A stretch of DNA of 64,000 nucleotides from JADLHS01 sp049840435 (GTDB lineage: Bacteria; Verrucomicrobiota; Verrucomicrobiia; Limisphaerales; JADLHS01), in assembly GCA_049840435.1 (NCBI GenBank), contig JASGKY010000029.1, forward strand, positions 1-64,000, written 5' to 3'. Numbering within the stretch: the first letter of the stretch is position 1; every line of letters begins with the position of its first letter. The translations under genes were made by a program, and so were the position numbers. The notes under the pieces are model-generated. The model made no database searches. It had not been told where the DNA came from and was given only the letters and a program-made list of their open reading frames with translations. Of this stretch, positions 41,654-50,983 are shown piece after piece.

Positions 41654-43078
41654 TCAGTGGGTATTTTGTGCGACCAGTTCAGACTTGGCGAAATCGCCGC
41701 CGAAGCGAGGTGCAGGTTAACGCGTTGGACTAGGCGTTGGTCGCGAAGTGTCAGCAGATTGACTTTGGACTGCAATTCCTGCCGCTGGATGGTCAACACG
41801 TCGGTCAGGCTGATGCTGCCGGCTTTGTAGCGGGTCTCGGCGATTTGGCGGGTCTTCTCGTATTGCTTCACAGCTTCGCGCAATTGTTCCTCCTGCTTCG
41901 CGAGCGAGGTTTCGCTGACGAGCAGATTCTCCACCTCTTGGAACGCAGTCAAAGCGGTGCTGCGGTAGTTGGCCATCGCCTCGCGCTGTTGCGCCTTGGC
42001 GAGTTCAACCTGTGACTTGCGCAGGCCGGCGTCGAAGAGCGGTGCGAAGAGATTGCCGGCGAAGTTCAGCGCCATGTTCTTCGGATCAACCAAGTCTTTC
42101 AGCTCCGTGCTGGATGAACCGAGGCTTGAGGTCAGCGAAATCTGTGGCAGGCGTGCGGCCTTGGCTTCTTCCGTCGTGTTGAATGCGGCGGCCACGCGGC
42201 GTTCAGCGGCGTTAACGTCAGCGCGACGTTCCAGCAATTGCGAGGGCAAACCAGCGGGGATCGCGGGGGGCACGGCTTGCAGATCGTCAGCGACGGATAG
42301 TTCGGCGGCGGGATAACGTCCGAGCAAGACTTCGAGACTGCGCACGGATTCTTTCAGCGTGGTGTCTCCGGCCTCGGCGAGACGGCGCGAACTCGCAAGG
42401 TCCGCCTTGGCGTTGGCGACGTCTTGTTCACTGACCGCACCCGCTTTGAATTTGGCTTCCACGATGCGGAGCGTTTCCTCGTAGCTTGCGACGAAATTAT
42501 CAGAAAGCTGTTTTTGCAACTGGGCTTCGGCGGCGGCAAACCAAGCCTTGGCCACTTGGGCCGCGAGAGAGCGTCGGGCGGCAACGTAATCTGCCGTCGA
42601 GGCGCGCGCGGTCTCGGTTGCGCTACTTTTGGCGTAGCGCAACCGACCCCACACGTCCACCTCCCAGGACAGGTCCAACGAAGCTCCGTAAGTAGTCGAG
42701 TTTGCCTTGATGCCGGCGGCTTTGTCCGCGTCAGTGCGTTCTAGCAAAGTTGTGTTTTGTCCGCTCAATCCTGCGCTGAGTTGCGGCCAGAGATTGGCCT
42801 TGGCCACGCCGGCGCTGGCAATGGCTTGATCCAACCGCGCGGCAGTGGCGGCGAGATCGGGGTTGTTGGTCATCGCTTCGTTCACGAGCTTGACCAGTTG
42901 GTCGTCGCCGAACGACGCGATCCAATCGTCGAGCACGGCGTTGGTGCTGGTTTCACTGTGCCACTGCGCGGGCACTTTTGTTGAACCCAGTTCAGGGCGC
43001 GTTGACTGTTTCAGATTTACGCAGCCCGCCACCAAGGTGGAACTGAGCGTGGCGAAAACGAGGCGGAGAAAAATGTTT

Positions 43079-43086
<8 letters not shown>
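41654..43086 (-). CDS. TolC/NodT-family outer-membrane efflux lipoprotein
   Basis: The start at 43086 (MNKNIFLRLVFATLSSTLVA then GC) is a lipoprotein signal peptide. The body is the two-repeat TolC-type channel: NNPDLAATAARLDQA and RRSLAAQVAKAWFAAAEAQL in the first half, LLERRADVNAAERRVAAAFN and ALTAFQEVENLLVSE in the second. It would form the outer-membrane duct for the MacA/MacB pump. Its start overlaps the permease stop by 8 bp. The raw frame ends at 41608, but one base change near 41680 gives LGGDFAKSELVAQNTH and a stop at 41654, a typical NodT-like ending. Confidence 0.85.
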
Positions 43087-44287
<1,201 letters not shown>

Positions 44288-44291
<4 letters not shown>

Positions 44292-45064
44292 ACGGTGAGT
44301 TGGAGGGTTTGTTGTTCCGTTTTGAGTTTGCCGAGCTCCTCGGTGGCGTCGCGGCGCTCCGCCACAAGTTCGTCGCTCATGATGCGGCCGTCGCGCATGA
44401 CGATCTGGCGGCGGCAATACTGCGCGATGTCGGGTTCATGCGTGACCATGATGATGGTCATGCCCGCGTTATTGAGACGTTGGAAGATGCCCATGATCTC
44501 GATGCTGGTCTGCGTGTCGAGATTGCCGGTGGGTTCATCCGCAAGAAGCAGCTTCGGGCGGTTAACAAGAGCGCGGGCGATGGCGACGCGTTGTTGCTGA
44601 CCGCCCGAGAGCTGGTTGGGATGATGATTGGCGCGGCTTTCCAGGCCGACCAATTGGAGAGCCCGCAAGGCCCGTTGGTGACGTTGCGGGTTGCCGACCT
44701 TTTCGCGACGCGAATAACGGAGCGGCAAAGCGACATTTTCCTCGGCAGTGGTGCGCGAGAGGAGATTGAAACCCTGGAACACGAAGCCGAGTTTTTGATT
44801 GCGCAAATCGGCCAACGCATCGCGGTCGAGCGAGCGGACGTTCACGCCATCGAGGAAAAAATGCCCGGCGGTCGGACGATCGAGGCAGCCGATGGTGTTC
44901 ATGAGCGTGGATTTGCCCGAGCCGCTCGAACCCATGACGGCGACGAACTCGCCCGGCATGATGCGCAACGTGACGCTGCGCACGGCGTGAACCTTTACTT
45001 CGCCGGTCTGATAGACCTTCGCAAATTTCTCCAGTGCCACAATCGGTTTGGTCGGGGTGTTCAT
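44288..45064 (-). CDS. MacB/LolD-type ABC transporter ATPase
   Basis: A 258-residue ATP-binding subunit: Walker A GSSGSGKST, Q-loop FVFQGFNLL, ABC signature LSGGQQQRVAIARAL, Walker B LLLADEPTGNLD and H-loop VTHEPD. It powers the MacB-type permease encoded just downstream by a 4-bp overlap. It starts 14 bp after the MacA stop. The extra C-terminal tail (about 25 residues, Glu/Leu/Gln-rich) exceeds the minimal LolD length. Confidence 0.9.
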
Positions 45065-45078
45065 GAGAACTCCTTTGC

Positions 45079-46401
45079 TTAGCGCGGTGGACGCATGCCG
45101 CCGCTGAAGGGGTTGCTGGCGCTGGCGACTTTGGTGGCCGCGCCGGTTTGGGCGGTGCCGGTGGCGACTTGTTCGCCTTCGGTCACGCCGGAGGTCACTT
45201 CAGTCCACAAACTATCGCTGATGCCGGTGGCGACTTGGGTCGAATGCGGCGGGCTTGTGTTGCTGGCTTTATCCACGATGTAAACGGTTTTCGTCGTGCT
45301 GTGAGCGGGCTTGGCTTCCGCGTTCGGCGAACCCTCTGTCGCTGCCGTTTCTGCGGGTTTGAAACGCAAGGCTGCATTGGAAATACGCAGCACATCTTTG
45401 CGTTGGGCTGTAATGATCGTGGCATTCGCCGTCATGCCAGGGCGGAGGCGGAGGTCATCGTTGTTCACGGCGACGATGGTGGTGTAGTTCACGACGTTTT
45501 GATTCGTGCTGGCTTCGTAACGAACTTGCGTGATCTGGCCGGTAAAGGTGCGATTCGGATACGCGTCCACGGTGAAGTTCACCGTCTGGCCTTCCGTTAC
45601 GCCGCCAACGTCAGCTTCAGACACAGCGGCTTCGATGTTCATCTGCTTGAGATCTTGCGCGATGGTGAACAGCGTCGGCGCATTCAAACTGGCGGCGACG
45701 GTTTGGCCGACATCCACGGCGCGGGTGATGACGATGCCATCAATCGGCGAGTAGATTGTGGTGCGTTCGAGGTCCACCTGTGTTTTCTTCAAGGCGGCTT
45801 CTTTGGACTTCACCGTGGCCTCGGCTTGTTGGAGGGCAACTTCGGTGCTTTCGTAATCCGCCTTAGGTAGCGCGTTGGCGGCGAGCAGTTCCTTATTGCG
45901 ATTGAAGTTCAATTGCGCGAGCGCGCGGGCTGCTTGGGCATTGGCCATGTCGGCTTGGGCCTGAATCAGAGATTGCTCGTAGGTCGAAGGATCAATTTGC
46001 GCAATCACCTGGCCGTTGGTGACGGTGGAATTAAAATCCACGAAAATTTTTGTGATGATACCCGAGACCTGACTGCCAACGGTGACGGTTTTGATGGGCG
46101 AGAGCTGGCCGTTGGCGGTGACGCTTTGGGTGATGTCGCCGCGCGTCACGGGCGAGGTCTTGAATTCTGCCACTGCGGTCGAACCAGTGCGCTTCAAAAA
46201 ATAGCCCGCTGTCCCGAGCAACAACAAGAGCAGCGCGGCAATGATCCACCATTTGCGCGACGACTTCGCTGGCGCTTCGGTGGTCGTTTCGCTGAGCAGG
46301 TCGAGGAGATCGTTTTCCGGAGCGGCTGCGGTCGTGGTGCCGGTGGGCGCGCGGTTCGCTGCCGCGTTGGGCATCCGATCGTTGGTCTGCAAGTTCGTCA
46401 T
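45079..46401 (-). CDS. macA: MacA/HlyD-type periplasmic adaptor
   Basis: Start 46401 (MTNLQTNDRMPNAAANRAPT), with AAAGGAC 7 nt upstream as ribosome-binding site. A cytoplasmic N-terminus of about 50 residues precedes one membrane helix (WWIIAALLLLLLGTAGYFL). Then come the barrel-sandwich halves (TVGSQVSGIITKIFVDFNST and TIYSPIDGIVITRAVDVGQT), a helical hairpin between them, and beta-barrel and membrane-proximal domains. It links the MacB permease to the outer-membrane duct. Upstream are three direct repeats with 21-bp period, probable binding sites of the LytTR regulator encoded at 48531-49292. Confidence 0.88.
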   Translation of the reverse strand: MTNLQTNDRMPNAAANRAPTGTTTAAAPENDLLDLLSETTTEAPAKSSRKWWIIAALLLLLLGTAGYFLKRTGSTAVAEFKTSPVTRGDITQSVTANGQLSPIKTVTVGSQVSGIITKIFVDFNSTVTNGQVIAQIDPSTYEQSLIQAQADMANAQAARALAQLNFNRNKELLAANALPKADYESTEVALQQAEATVKSKEAALKKTQVDLERTTIYSPIDGIVITRAVDVGQTVAASLNAPTLFTIAQDLKQMNIEAAVSEADVGGVTEGQTVNFTVDAYPNRTFTGQITQVRYEASTNQNVVNYTTIVAVNNDDLRLRPGMTANATIITAQRKDVLRISNAALRFKPAETAATEGSPNAEAKPAHSTTKTVYIVDKASNTSPPHSTQVATGISDSLWTEVTSGVTEGEQVATGTAQTGAATKVASASNPFSGGMRPPR

Positions 46402-46455
46402 AGTTGTCCTTTCTGAAGCAATAGACTCCATGGTGCGGGCGTGGGCTACCGATTA

Positions 46456-46505
46456 GGGATGAGCCGGCGGGGAAATGGGATGAAAGCGCGGTTAGCAGGG
46501 ATGAA
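46456..46505 (-). promoter_or_regulatory. Triple direct repeat operator upstream of macA (LytTR-type)
   Basis: Read on the minus strand, TTCATCCC, TTCATCCC and CTCATCCC at 46498-46505, 46477-46484 and 46456-46463, exactly 21 bp apart. A block shared with the other site, GCACC..GGAGTCTATT, lies between this array and the macA start and may contain the -10 region. Confidence 0.65.
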
Positions 46506-46559
46506 TCGACGGGTGAATTTGAGGCGAATTTCCCCAATTGGGCTGGCCTCGGAGCGGAG

Positions 46560-46598
46560 CAGGAAACAAAACACCCCGTTCCTTGAGTGGGAACGGGG
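46560..46598 (-). terminator. Rho-independent terminator of the 46617-47021 gene
   Basis: On the minus strand: stem CCCCGTTCC, 7-nt loop, GGAACGGGG (46574-46598), followed by TGTTTTGTTT. It separates the small gene from the macA promoter region. Confidence 0.8.
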
Positions 46599-46616
46599 CG
46601 GAGCAAGTCGGCGGTT

Positions 46617-47021
46617 TTAGGCCAGTGCGGTTTCGAAGGCGGGGCGGGGAAAAGGGAAGGCGATGGTGGCAATTTCCAGCGGCGCGGTGTCGTGCTGGGC
46701 GCGAGCAGCCGTAATCAATTCCTCAAACAGACAGGGAAACACCAGCAGCGGGGCGTTAGTTTCCCACGCTTGGTCGGCGGCTTGGTTCGCCGCGCCACAC
46801 AGCCGCTTGAACAAATGCGCCTGTGGCGTCGCTTCGAGCGCGTCGCGGAGCAACTGGCGTTTCAATTGATGCAACTGGGTGTGTGTGCGATCTCGCAACG
46901 ATTTCCCAGTCGTGGGCATGAGCCTTGGCATACGATCAATGGCCACCGACGTTTCCAGACAGGAACGGGTGAACAAACGTTCAAGATAACTGACTCGCGT
47001 TAGTGTTTTCATATTCATCAT
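46617..47021 (-). CDS. Small protein of unknown function under a LytTR-type operator (134 aa)
   Basis: Starts available at 47021, 47018 and 47012 (MMNMKTLTRVSYLERLFTRS). The protein is helical and basic in the first half, with LPTTGKSLRDRTHTQLHQLK-like sequence, and ends with a Pro-Phe-rich stretch (IATIAFPFPRPAFETALA). No signal peptide or recognised domain. It is probably monocistronic: it has its own upstream direct repeats (47061-47109) like those of macA and its own terminator (46574-46598). Co-regulation with the exporter suggests a linked role, for example substrate, immunity or regulator, but the sequence itself does not say which. Confidence 0.6.
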   Translation of the reverse strand: MMNMKTLTRVSYLERLFTRSCLETSVAIDRMPRLMPTTGKSLRDRTHTQLHQLKRQLLRDALEATPQAHLFKRLCGAANQAADQAWETNAPLLVFPCLFEELITAARAQHDTAPLEIATIAFPFPRPAFETALA

Positions 47022-47060
47022 TGGGCAGCCCCCCACTGCTATAGGAATAGACTCCGGTGC

Positions 47061-47109
47061 GGAATGAAAGTTTCCGCTTTGGGACGAAGGGCAGGAAAAA
47101 CGGGATGAA
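47061..47109 (-). promoter_or_regulatory. Triple direct repeat operator upstream of the small gene (LytTR-type)
   Basis: On the minus strand TTCATCCC (47102-47109), TTCGTCCC (47081-47088) and TTCATTCC (47061-47068), spaced 21 and 20 bp. GCACCGGAGTCTATT lies just after them. The array begins 16 bp after the subtilase stop codon. Confidence 0.6.
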
Positions 47110-47125
47110 TCGGCGAAGGCCGAAT

Positions 47126-48454
47126 TCAAGGGGCGGCCAAACCGGTGCGAATGGTTTGCTCGACCTGCGCGGCAGTGACGCTGCTTTTCTCGGCAATGCC
47201 CGCCGCCACACCGCTGACCAAAGCCGTGGCGGAAGAAGTACCCACGACGATGTAGGATTGACCGTTGTAGTTTACGACGATGGTGCCGGGCGCGGCGACA
47301 TCTACGAAGTCTCCGTAGTTTGCGTAAGAAGCGATGTTGCCGCTGGCATCGGTGGCAGTCACGGCAATGACCTGAGAATATGCCGCTGGATAAGTTGCAG
47401 TGGTCACGGACTCGTTTCCTGCTGAGCTAAGGAAGATGATTCCCTGGCCGTAGGCATCGGTGATTACTTGCTGGAGTAGACTATTGCCGCTGTCGCCGCC
47501 CAAGCTCAAGTTGATGATGGTTGCACCATTGGCAATGGCGCTCACAATGCCTTCAGCGACTTGAAAGGTGCTGGTGGTTTCGCTGTTGCCGTAAACATCC
47601 ACCGACAGGATTCGCACGCTAGAAGCGCCGCTGTCGTTGACGGCGGCCACGCCTTGCAGAATAGCTTCCGCCATGGATGTTCCGTGTAGCGGAGTGTTCG
47701 CGTCCGCAGTGGATTCGCCGGCCACAGAGAGGGAAGGGAGAAAGAAGGAGGAATCCAATCCAGTGCTTGCCACCTGCACGGCGGTGTCGATGAGCCCGAC
47801 AACAAGCTTTCCGTTTGAATCGCCGGGCGTGATTGTAAGTCCATTGGCGGTGGTGGCAGTTGAACTGGCTAGAGTGCTGTCGGCGGGACGCGTGAGCGAG
47901 TAATTCGAATCGAGCGATGCGACCTCATCTGCGCCTGCCAGCTTGGCTCGGGCGGCGTCTGCGGCCGCCGCATTCTCAAACTCTAGGCGATAGGCATTCA
48001 ATGATGGGATGCGACCCGTCACCTTGGCGTTCATGGTGGCAGCGATTTCATCGATGTTGGTTGCGCCTGGCTTTAACTGGACAATCAGTTCTGCGGCAAG
48101 CAGAGACGCATTGGTGTCGCTTTGAGAAAGAGAATTGACCGCCTCGTTAACTGGGAAGCCAGAAAAACGAGGCTGAACTCGATGAAGTCCCGACGTTCGA
48201 GGGGAAGTTCCGCCGCGCTGTTCAACGGCCCGTTTGGCTTGCGTCACTGCAAGAAGTGCCTTTCCGTCCGGCCCGATCTGATGCCACGTAAGCAAAGTGA
48301 GCAGGCCGAGAATCAGCAGGCCGGGCAACAGCAGCCGCAGCCGGATGCCAAGGAAACGCTGCGGCTCTGCTTCGGGCGATGGGCGTGATGCGATATTGGC
48401 CATGCTTGGATCTTCAACCGTGACTCTGCGCTGATTCGGGCAGCAACACGGCAT
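47126..48454 (-). CDS. Membrane-anchored subtilisin-like serine protease (S8)
   Basis: Start 48454 (MPCCCPNQRRVTVEDPSMAN) is favoured by AAGGAG upstream. One membrane helix (about residues 37-55, LRLLLPGLLILGLLTLLTW) anchors a long extracytoplasmic part with a propeptide-like region (ELIVQLKPGATNIDEIAATM). The catalytic triad is Asp in VVGLIDTAVQ, His in PLHGTSMAEAI and Ser in GTSSATALVSGVAAG. Oxyanion Asn candidate in LSSAGNES. About 440 residues. It lies between the two-component genes and the exporter genes, all in the same direction, so processing of an exported substrate is possible. Confidence 0.85.
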   Translation of the reverse strand: MPCCCPNQRRVTVEDPSMANIASRPSPEAEPQRFLGIRLRLLLPGLLILGLLTLLTWHQIGPDGKALLAVTQAKRAVEQRGGTSPRTSGLHRVQPRFSGFPVNEAVNSLSQSDTNASLLAAELIVQLKPGATNIDEIAATMNAKVTGRIPSLNAYRLEFENAAAADAARAKLAGADEVASLDSNYSLTRPADSTLASSTATTANGLTITPGDSNGKLVVGLIDTAVQVASTGLDSSFFLPSLSVAGESTADANTPLHGTSMAEAILQGVAAVNDSGASSVRILSVDVYGNSETTSTFQVAEGIVSAIANGATIINLSLGGDSGNSLLQQVITDAYGQGIIFLSSAGNESVTTATYPAAYSQVIAVTATDASGNIASYANYGDFVDVAAPGTIVVNYNGQSYIVVGTSSATALVSGVAAGIAEKSSVTAAQVEQTIRTGLAAP

Positions 48455-48530
48455 GGACTCTCCTTGGTCCATGGGGCAAACGTAGCACGACCTAGATTAA
48501 GATTTGATGAAGCTGGCGGTTACCGCGGGG

Positions 48531-49292
48531 TTAGAGGAATTCCAGCCGCTGCTGGATTTCGCGGACACCACGGGTGAGAGAAAGCTCCTTGCCGTTCTTG
48601 AGCACGACCAGATACTCGCCCCGCATCGCTGGTTTCACTTCTTTCACACGGTCGAGATTCACGATGGCCGAGCGGTTGATGCGGAGGAATTGTTTCGGGG
48701 AGAGGCGTGATTCCAAATTTGTCAGCGTCTCGCGGAGGATGTGATTCTGCGTGCCGACGTGAAGGATGACGTAGTTCGCCGCAGCTTCGATGTAATCCAC
48801 TTCGTCCACCTTCACGAAAGTGGTGCGCTCACCGGATTTCACGGAGAGGCGACTAGGGTAGCCGGTCTCCGGTTTGGCGGCGGTCAGCAGGTCTTGGAGA
48901 TTTTGATTCAGTGTGGCAGTGGTGCGGGCGGCCAAATGTTTACGCGCGCGTTGCAGGGCTTCGTGAAAACGAGCTTCCTTGAACGGCTTCAGCAGGTAGT
49001 CCAGCGCGTGAACCTCGAAAGCTTCCAGCGCATGTTGATCATGTGCGGTGACGAAGATTACTGCTGGCCAAAGGTCAGGTGAAACCGAGCGTAGCACGTC
49101 GAAGCCGCTGACCTCGGGCATTTGCACATCAAGAAAAGCGAGGTCGGGACGATGCTTCTGGATAAACGCAATGGCTTCCGGGCCGTCAGCGCATTCGCCG
49201 ATCACTTCCACATCCGCTTCAGCGGCGAGCATCTTTTTGACACGTGATCGCGCCAACGCTTCGTCGTCCACGATGAGCACTCGGAGTTTCAT
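48531..49292 (-). CDS. LytTR-family response regulator
   Basis: Receiver domain (residues 1-120: VLIVDDEALARSRV, phospho-acceptor Asp in DLAFLDVQMPEVSGFDV, Lys in YLLKPFKEARFHEAL), then a LytTR DNA-binding domain (residues 145-253: VDEVDYIEAAANYVILHVG, KQFLRINRSAIVNLDRVKEV, GVREIQQRLEFL). The partner histidine kinase ends 6 bp upstream. LytTR domains bind direct repeats on one DNA face. The 21-bp-spaced repeats upstream of macA and of the small gene are obvious candidate targets. Confidence 0.92.
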   Translation of the reverse strand: MKLRVLIVDDEALARSRVKKMLAAEADVEVIGECADGPEAIAFIQKHRPDLAFLDVQMPEVSGFDVLRSVSPDLWPAVIFVTAHDQHALEAFEVHALDYLLKPFKEARFHEALQRARKHLAARTTATLNQNLQDLLTAAKPETGYPSRLSVKSGERTTFVKVDEVDYIEAAANYVILHVGTQNHILRETLTNLESRLSPKQFLRINRSAIVNLDRVKEVKPAMRGEYLVVLKNGKELSLTRGVREIQQRLEFL

Positions 49293-49298
49293 GTGGGG

Positions 49299-50439
49299 TT
49301 AAGCTTGTGAGGCGCGCGAAGGAATGGTCCGCCACGGCAGGCGGATTTCGGCGACGAATCCACCCTCAGCAGGGCTGTTGATCTGGAGCGAGGCGGCATC
49401 GCCCGCCAGTTCGCGCAATCGGGCTCGAATGTTCGAGAGACCGACGCCTTCGGAAACTTGCCCTCCAATGGTGGTTTGCAGACCGCGACCGTTGTCGCGG
49501 ACTTGAAGGAGCAGGGTTTTGTCTGTGCTGCTGGCAGTGATGGTTACCACGCCTGGACCAAGTTTCTTTTCGATGCCATGTTTGATGGCATTTTCGACGA
49601 GCGGTTGCAGGATCAGCACCGGGACTTGTGCAGCCATCAATGGCGGTTCGATCTGTTTCTCGATGCGCAGCCGGTCGCCGAAGCGGATTTGTTCGATGGC
49701 CAGATAGTGATCGAGGAAATCCATTTCTTCGCGAAGTGGTATCTTCCGAGCGGTCGGAAGTCTTCAGAGTCAGGCGCAAGAACTCGCTTAACGACGTAAT
49801 CATTTCATCGGCGGCCTTGGGGTTTTCGTGAACAAGCGAGGCGATGGAGTTGAGCGTGTTGAATAGGAAATGCGGGTTCAACTGCATCTGGAGCGCTTGC
49901 AGGCGGGACTTGGCGAGGCGCGTTTCGAGGTGCAAGGCCTGTTGTTCCCGTTCGCGGGCGTGTTGGGAAAAGATGAAGGCGTGGGCGATGGCCACGATGC
50001 TCCAATAGATCGGAAACTGAAAGATGCCGCGGCGCAAAATGATTTCCGTGATGGAAGCTTGGTTCTGGGTCGAAGTGGACTGCGGTTGAGTATTGCGACG
50101 CGAGGGTGGTGGCCCAGCCCAATGACTGAGTAATCCAAGCGGGATCGCAATGACCACGCACAAAATGAAATGGCGCACCAGTCGGCGGCGCCAGCAGGTG
50201 CGAGTCAAGGTGTTCGCATTGCTGAACCAGATGATGACCGGGGTCAAAACCGCCCACGGCAACCAGAGTGATCCGGCGAAGCGAAAGGCTGCCCAGAATT
50301 CACCGCGTAAGATCAACAATTCCTGCAACCCGCTGGCGAGCGTGATCAAAACCCAGCAGGCCGAAATCGGAATCCAATAGCGCGACGAGGCGGGCGACGC
50401 TGTTGGCGCGGCCTCTGGATTGGTGGCGGGCGTTCCCAT
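49299..50439 (-). CDS. LytS/YehU-type sensor histidine kinase (frameshifted)
   Basis: The start at 50439 (MGTPATNPEAAPTASPASSR) leads into about four membrane helices (residues 25-160). The His_kinase phospho-acceptor block follows: LQALQMQLNPHFLFNTLNSI. Near 49735 the frame changes, and HATPase_c sequence continues from MDFLDHYLAIEQIRFGDRL (ILQPLVENAIKHGIEKKLG with the N-box; RDNGRG; GVGLSNIRARL) to 49299. There is no large extracellular sensor domain, so the signal is likely sensed in the membrane. It is cotranscribed with the LytTR regulator. Confidence 0.88.
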
Positions 50440-50440
50440 T

Positions 50441-50983
50441 TTAGGAAACAATGCCCGGTGGCAGAATTTCCACAATCTCAGAAAGTGGGTGGCCTTGCAG
50501 ATCAGAGATGACCGCCTTGCGCCCGTAGAGCACGACGGGTGTCTCGAGTTCCAGCGCTTTCAAGATGACGCCGTCTGGTTGGATGCGGAGGAAGTGCTTG
50601 GCTTCAGTCTGATGGCGGACGTTGCACTCTTTGAGAATCCGACCGAGCGGGACTTGTTCCAGAAGGATTTGTTCGCGGGCGGATTCGGGAAACTGGCCGA
50701 GATAAACTTTATTGGCGCCGAACTCCACTGGCTTTTCATCGTGGTCAAGCCGTAGGACGACTTCACGATAATAAAACTCCCCACGCCGATCGCGCCCGAG
50801 CAGTTCCAGATGGATGCGCGAGTTGTGGAAATTCTCCAACGTCGGGGTCATGTCGTTCTTGTGGACGAGCAATGACTTGTAGGGCTCTGGCACTTCATCG
50901 CCAGGAATCGTTTCGATGCACGGCAACGGCAGCTTGGCGCGGCGGTAAAAGTCTGACAATGGATAGGCGTATTGATCAGGCAT
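50441..50983 (-). CDS. UbiC/chorismate-lyase-like domain protein (180 aa)
   Basis: Starts at 50983 (MPDQYAYPLSDFYRRAKLPL). The pattern LLVHKNDMTPTLENF, a long strand region (YYREVVLRLDHDEKPVEFGA), ARE-type helix and EQVPLGRILKECNVRHQTEA match the UbiC/DUF98 chorismate-lyase fold (also seen in UTRA ligand-binding domains). It may release pyruvate from chorismate or only bind a similar ligand. Its start overlaps the stop of the radical SAM gene (50976-50983), so the two are coupled, and the histidine kinase starts just after it. It is probably cytosolic. Family call moderate, activity unproven. Confidence 0.6.
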   Translation of the reverse strand: MPDQYAYPLSDFYRRAKLPLPCIETIPGDEVPEPYKSLLVHKNDMTPTLENFHNSRIHLELLGRDRRGEFYYREVVLRLDHDEKPVEFGANKVYLGQFPESAREQILLEQVPLGRILKECNVRHQTEAKHFLRIQPDGVILKALELETPVVLYGRKAVISDLQGHPLSEIVEILPPGIVS

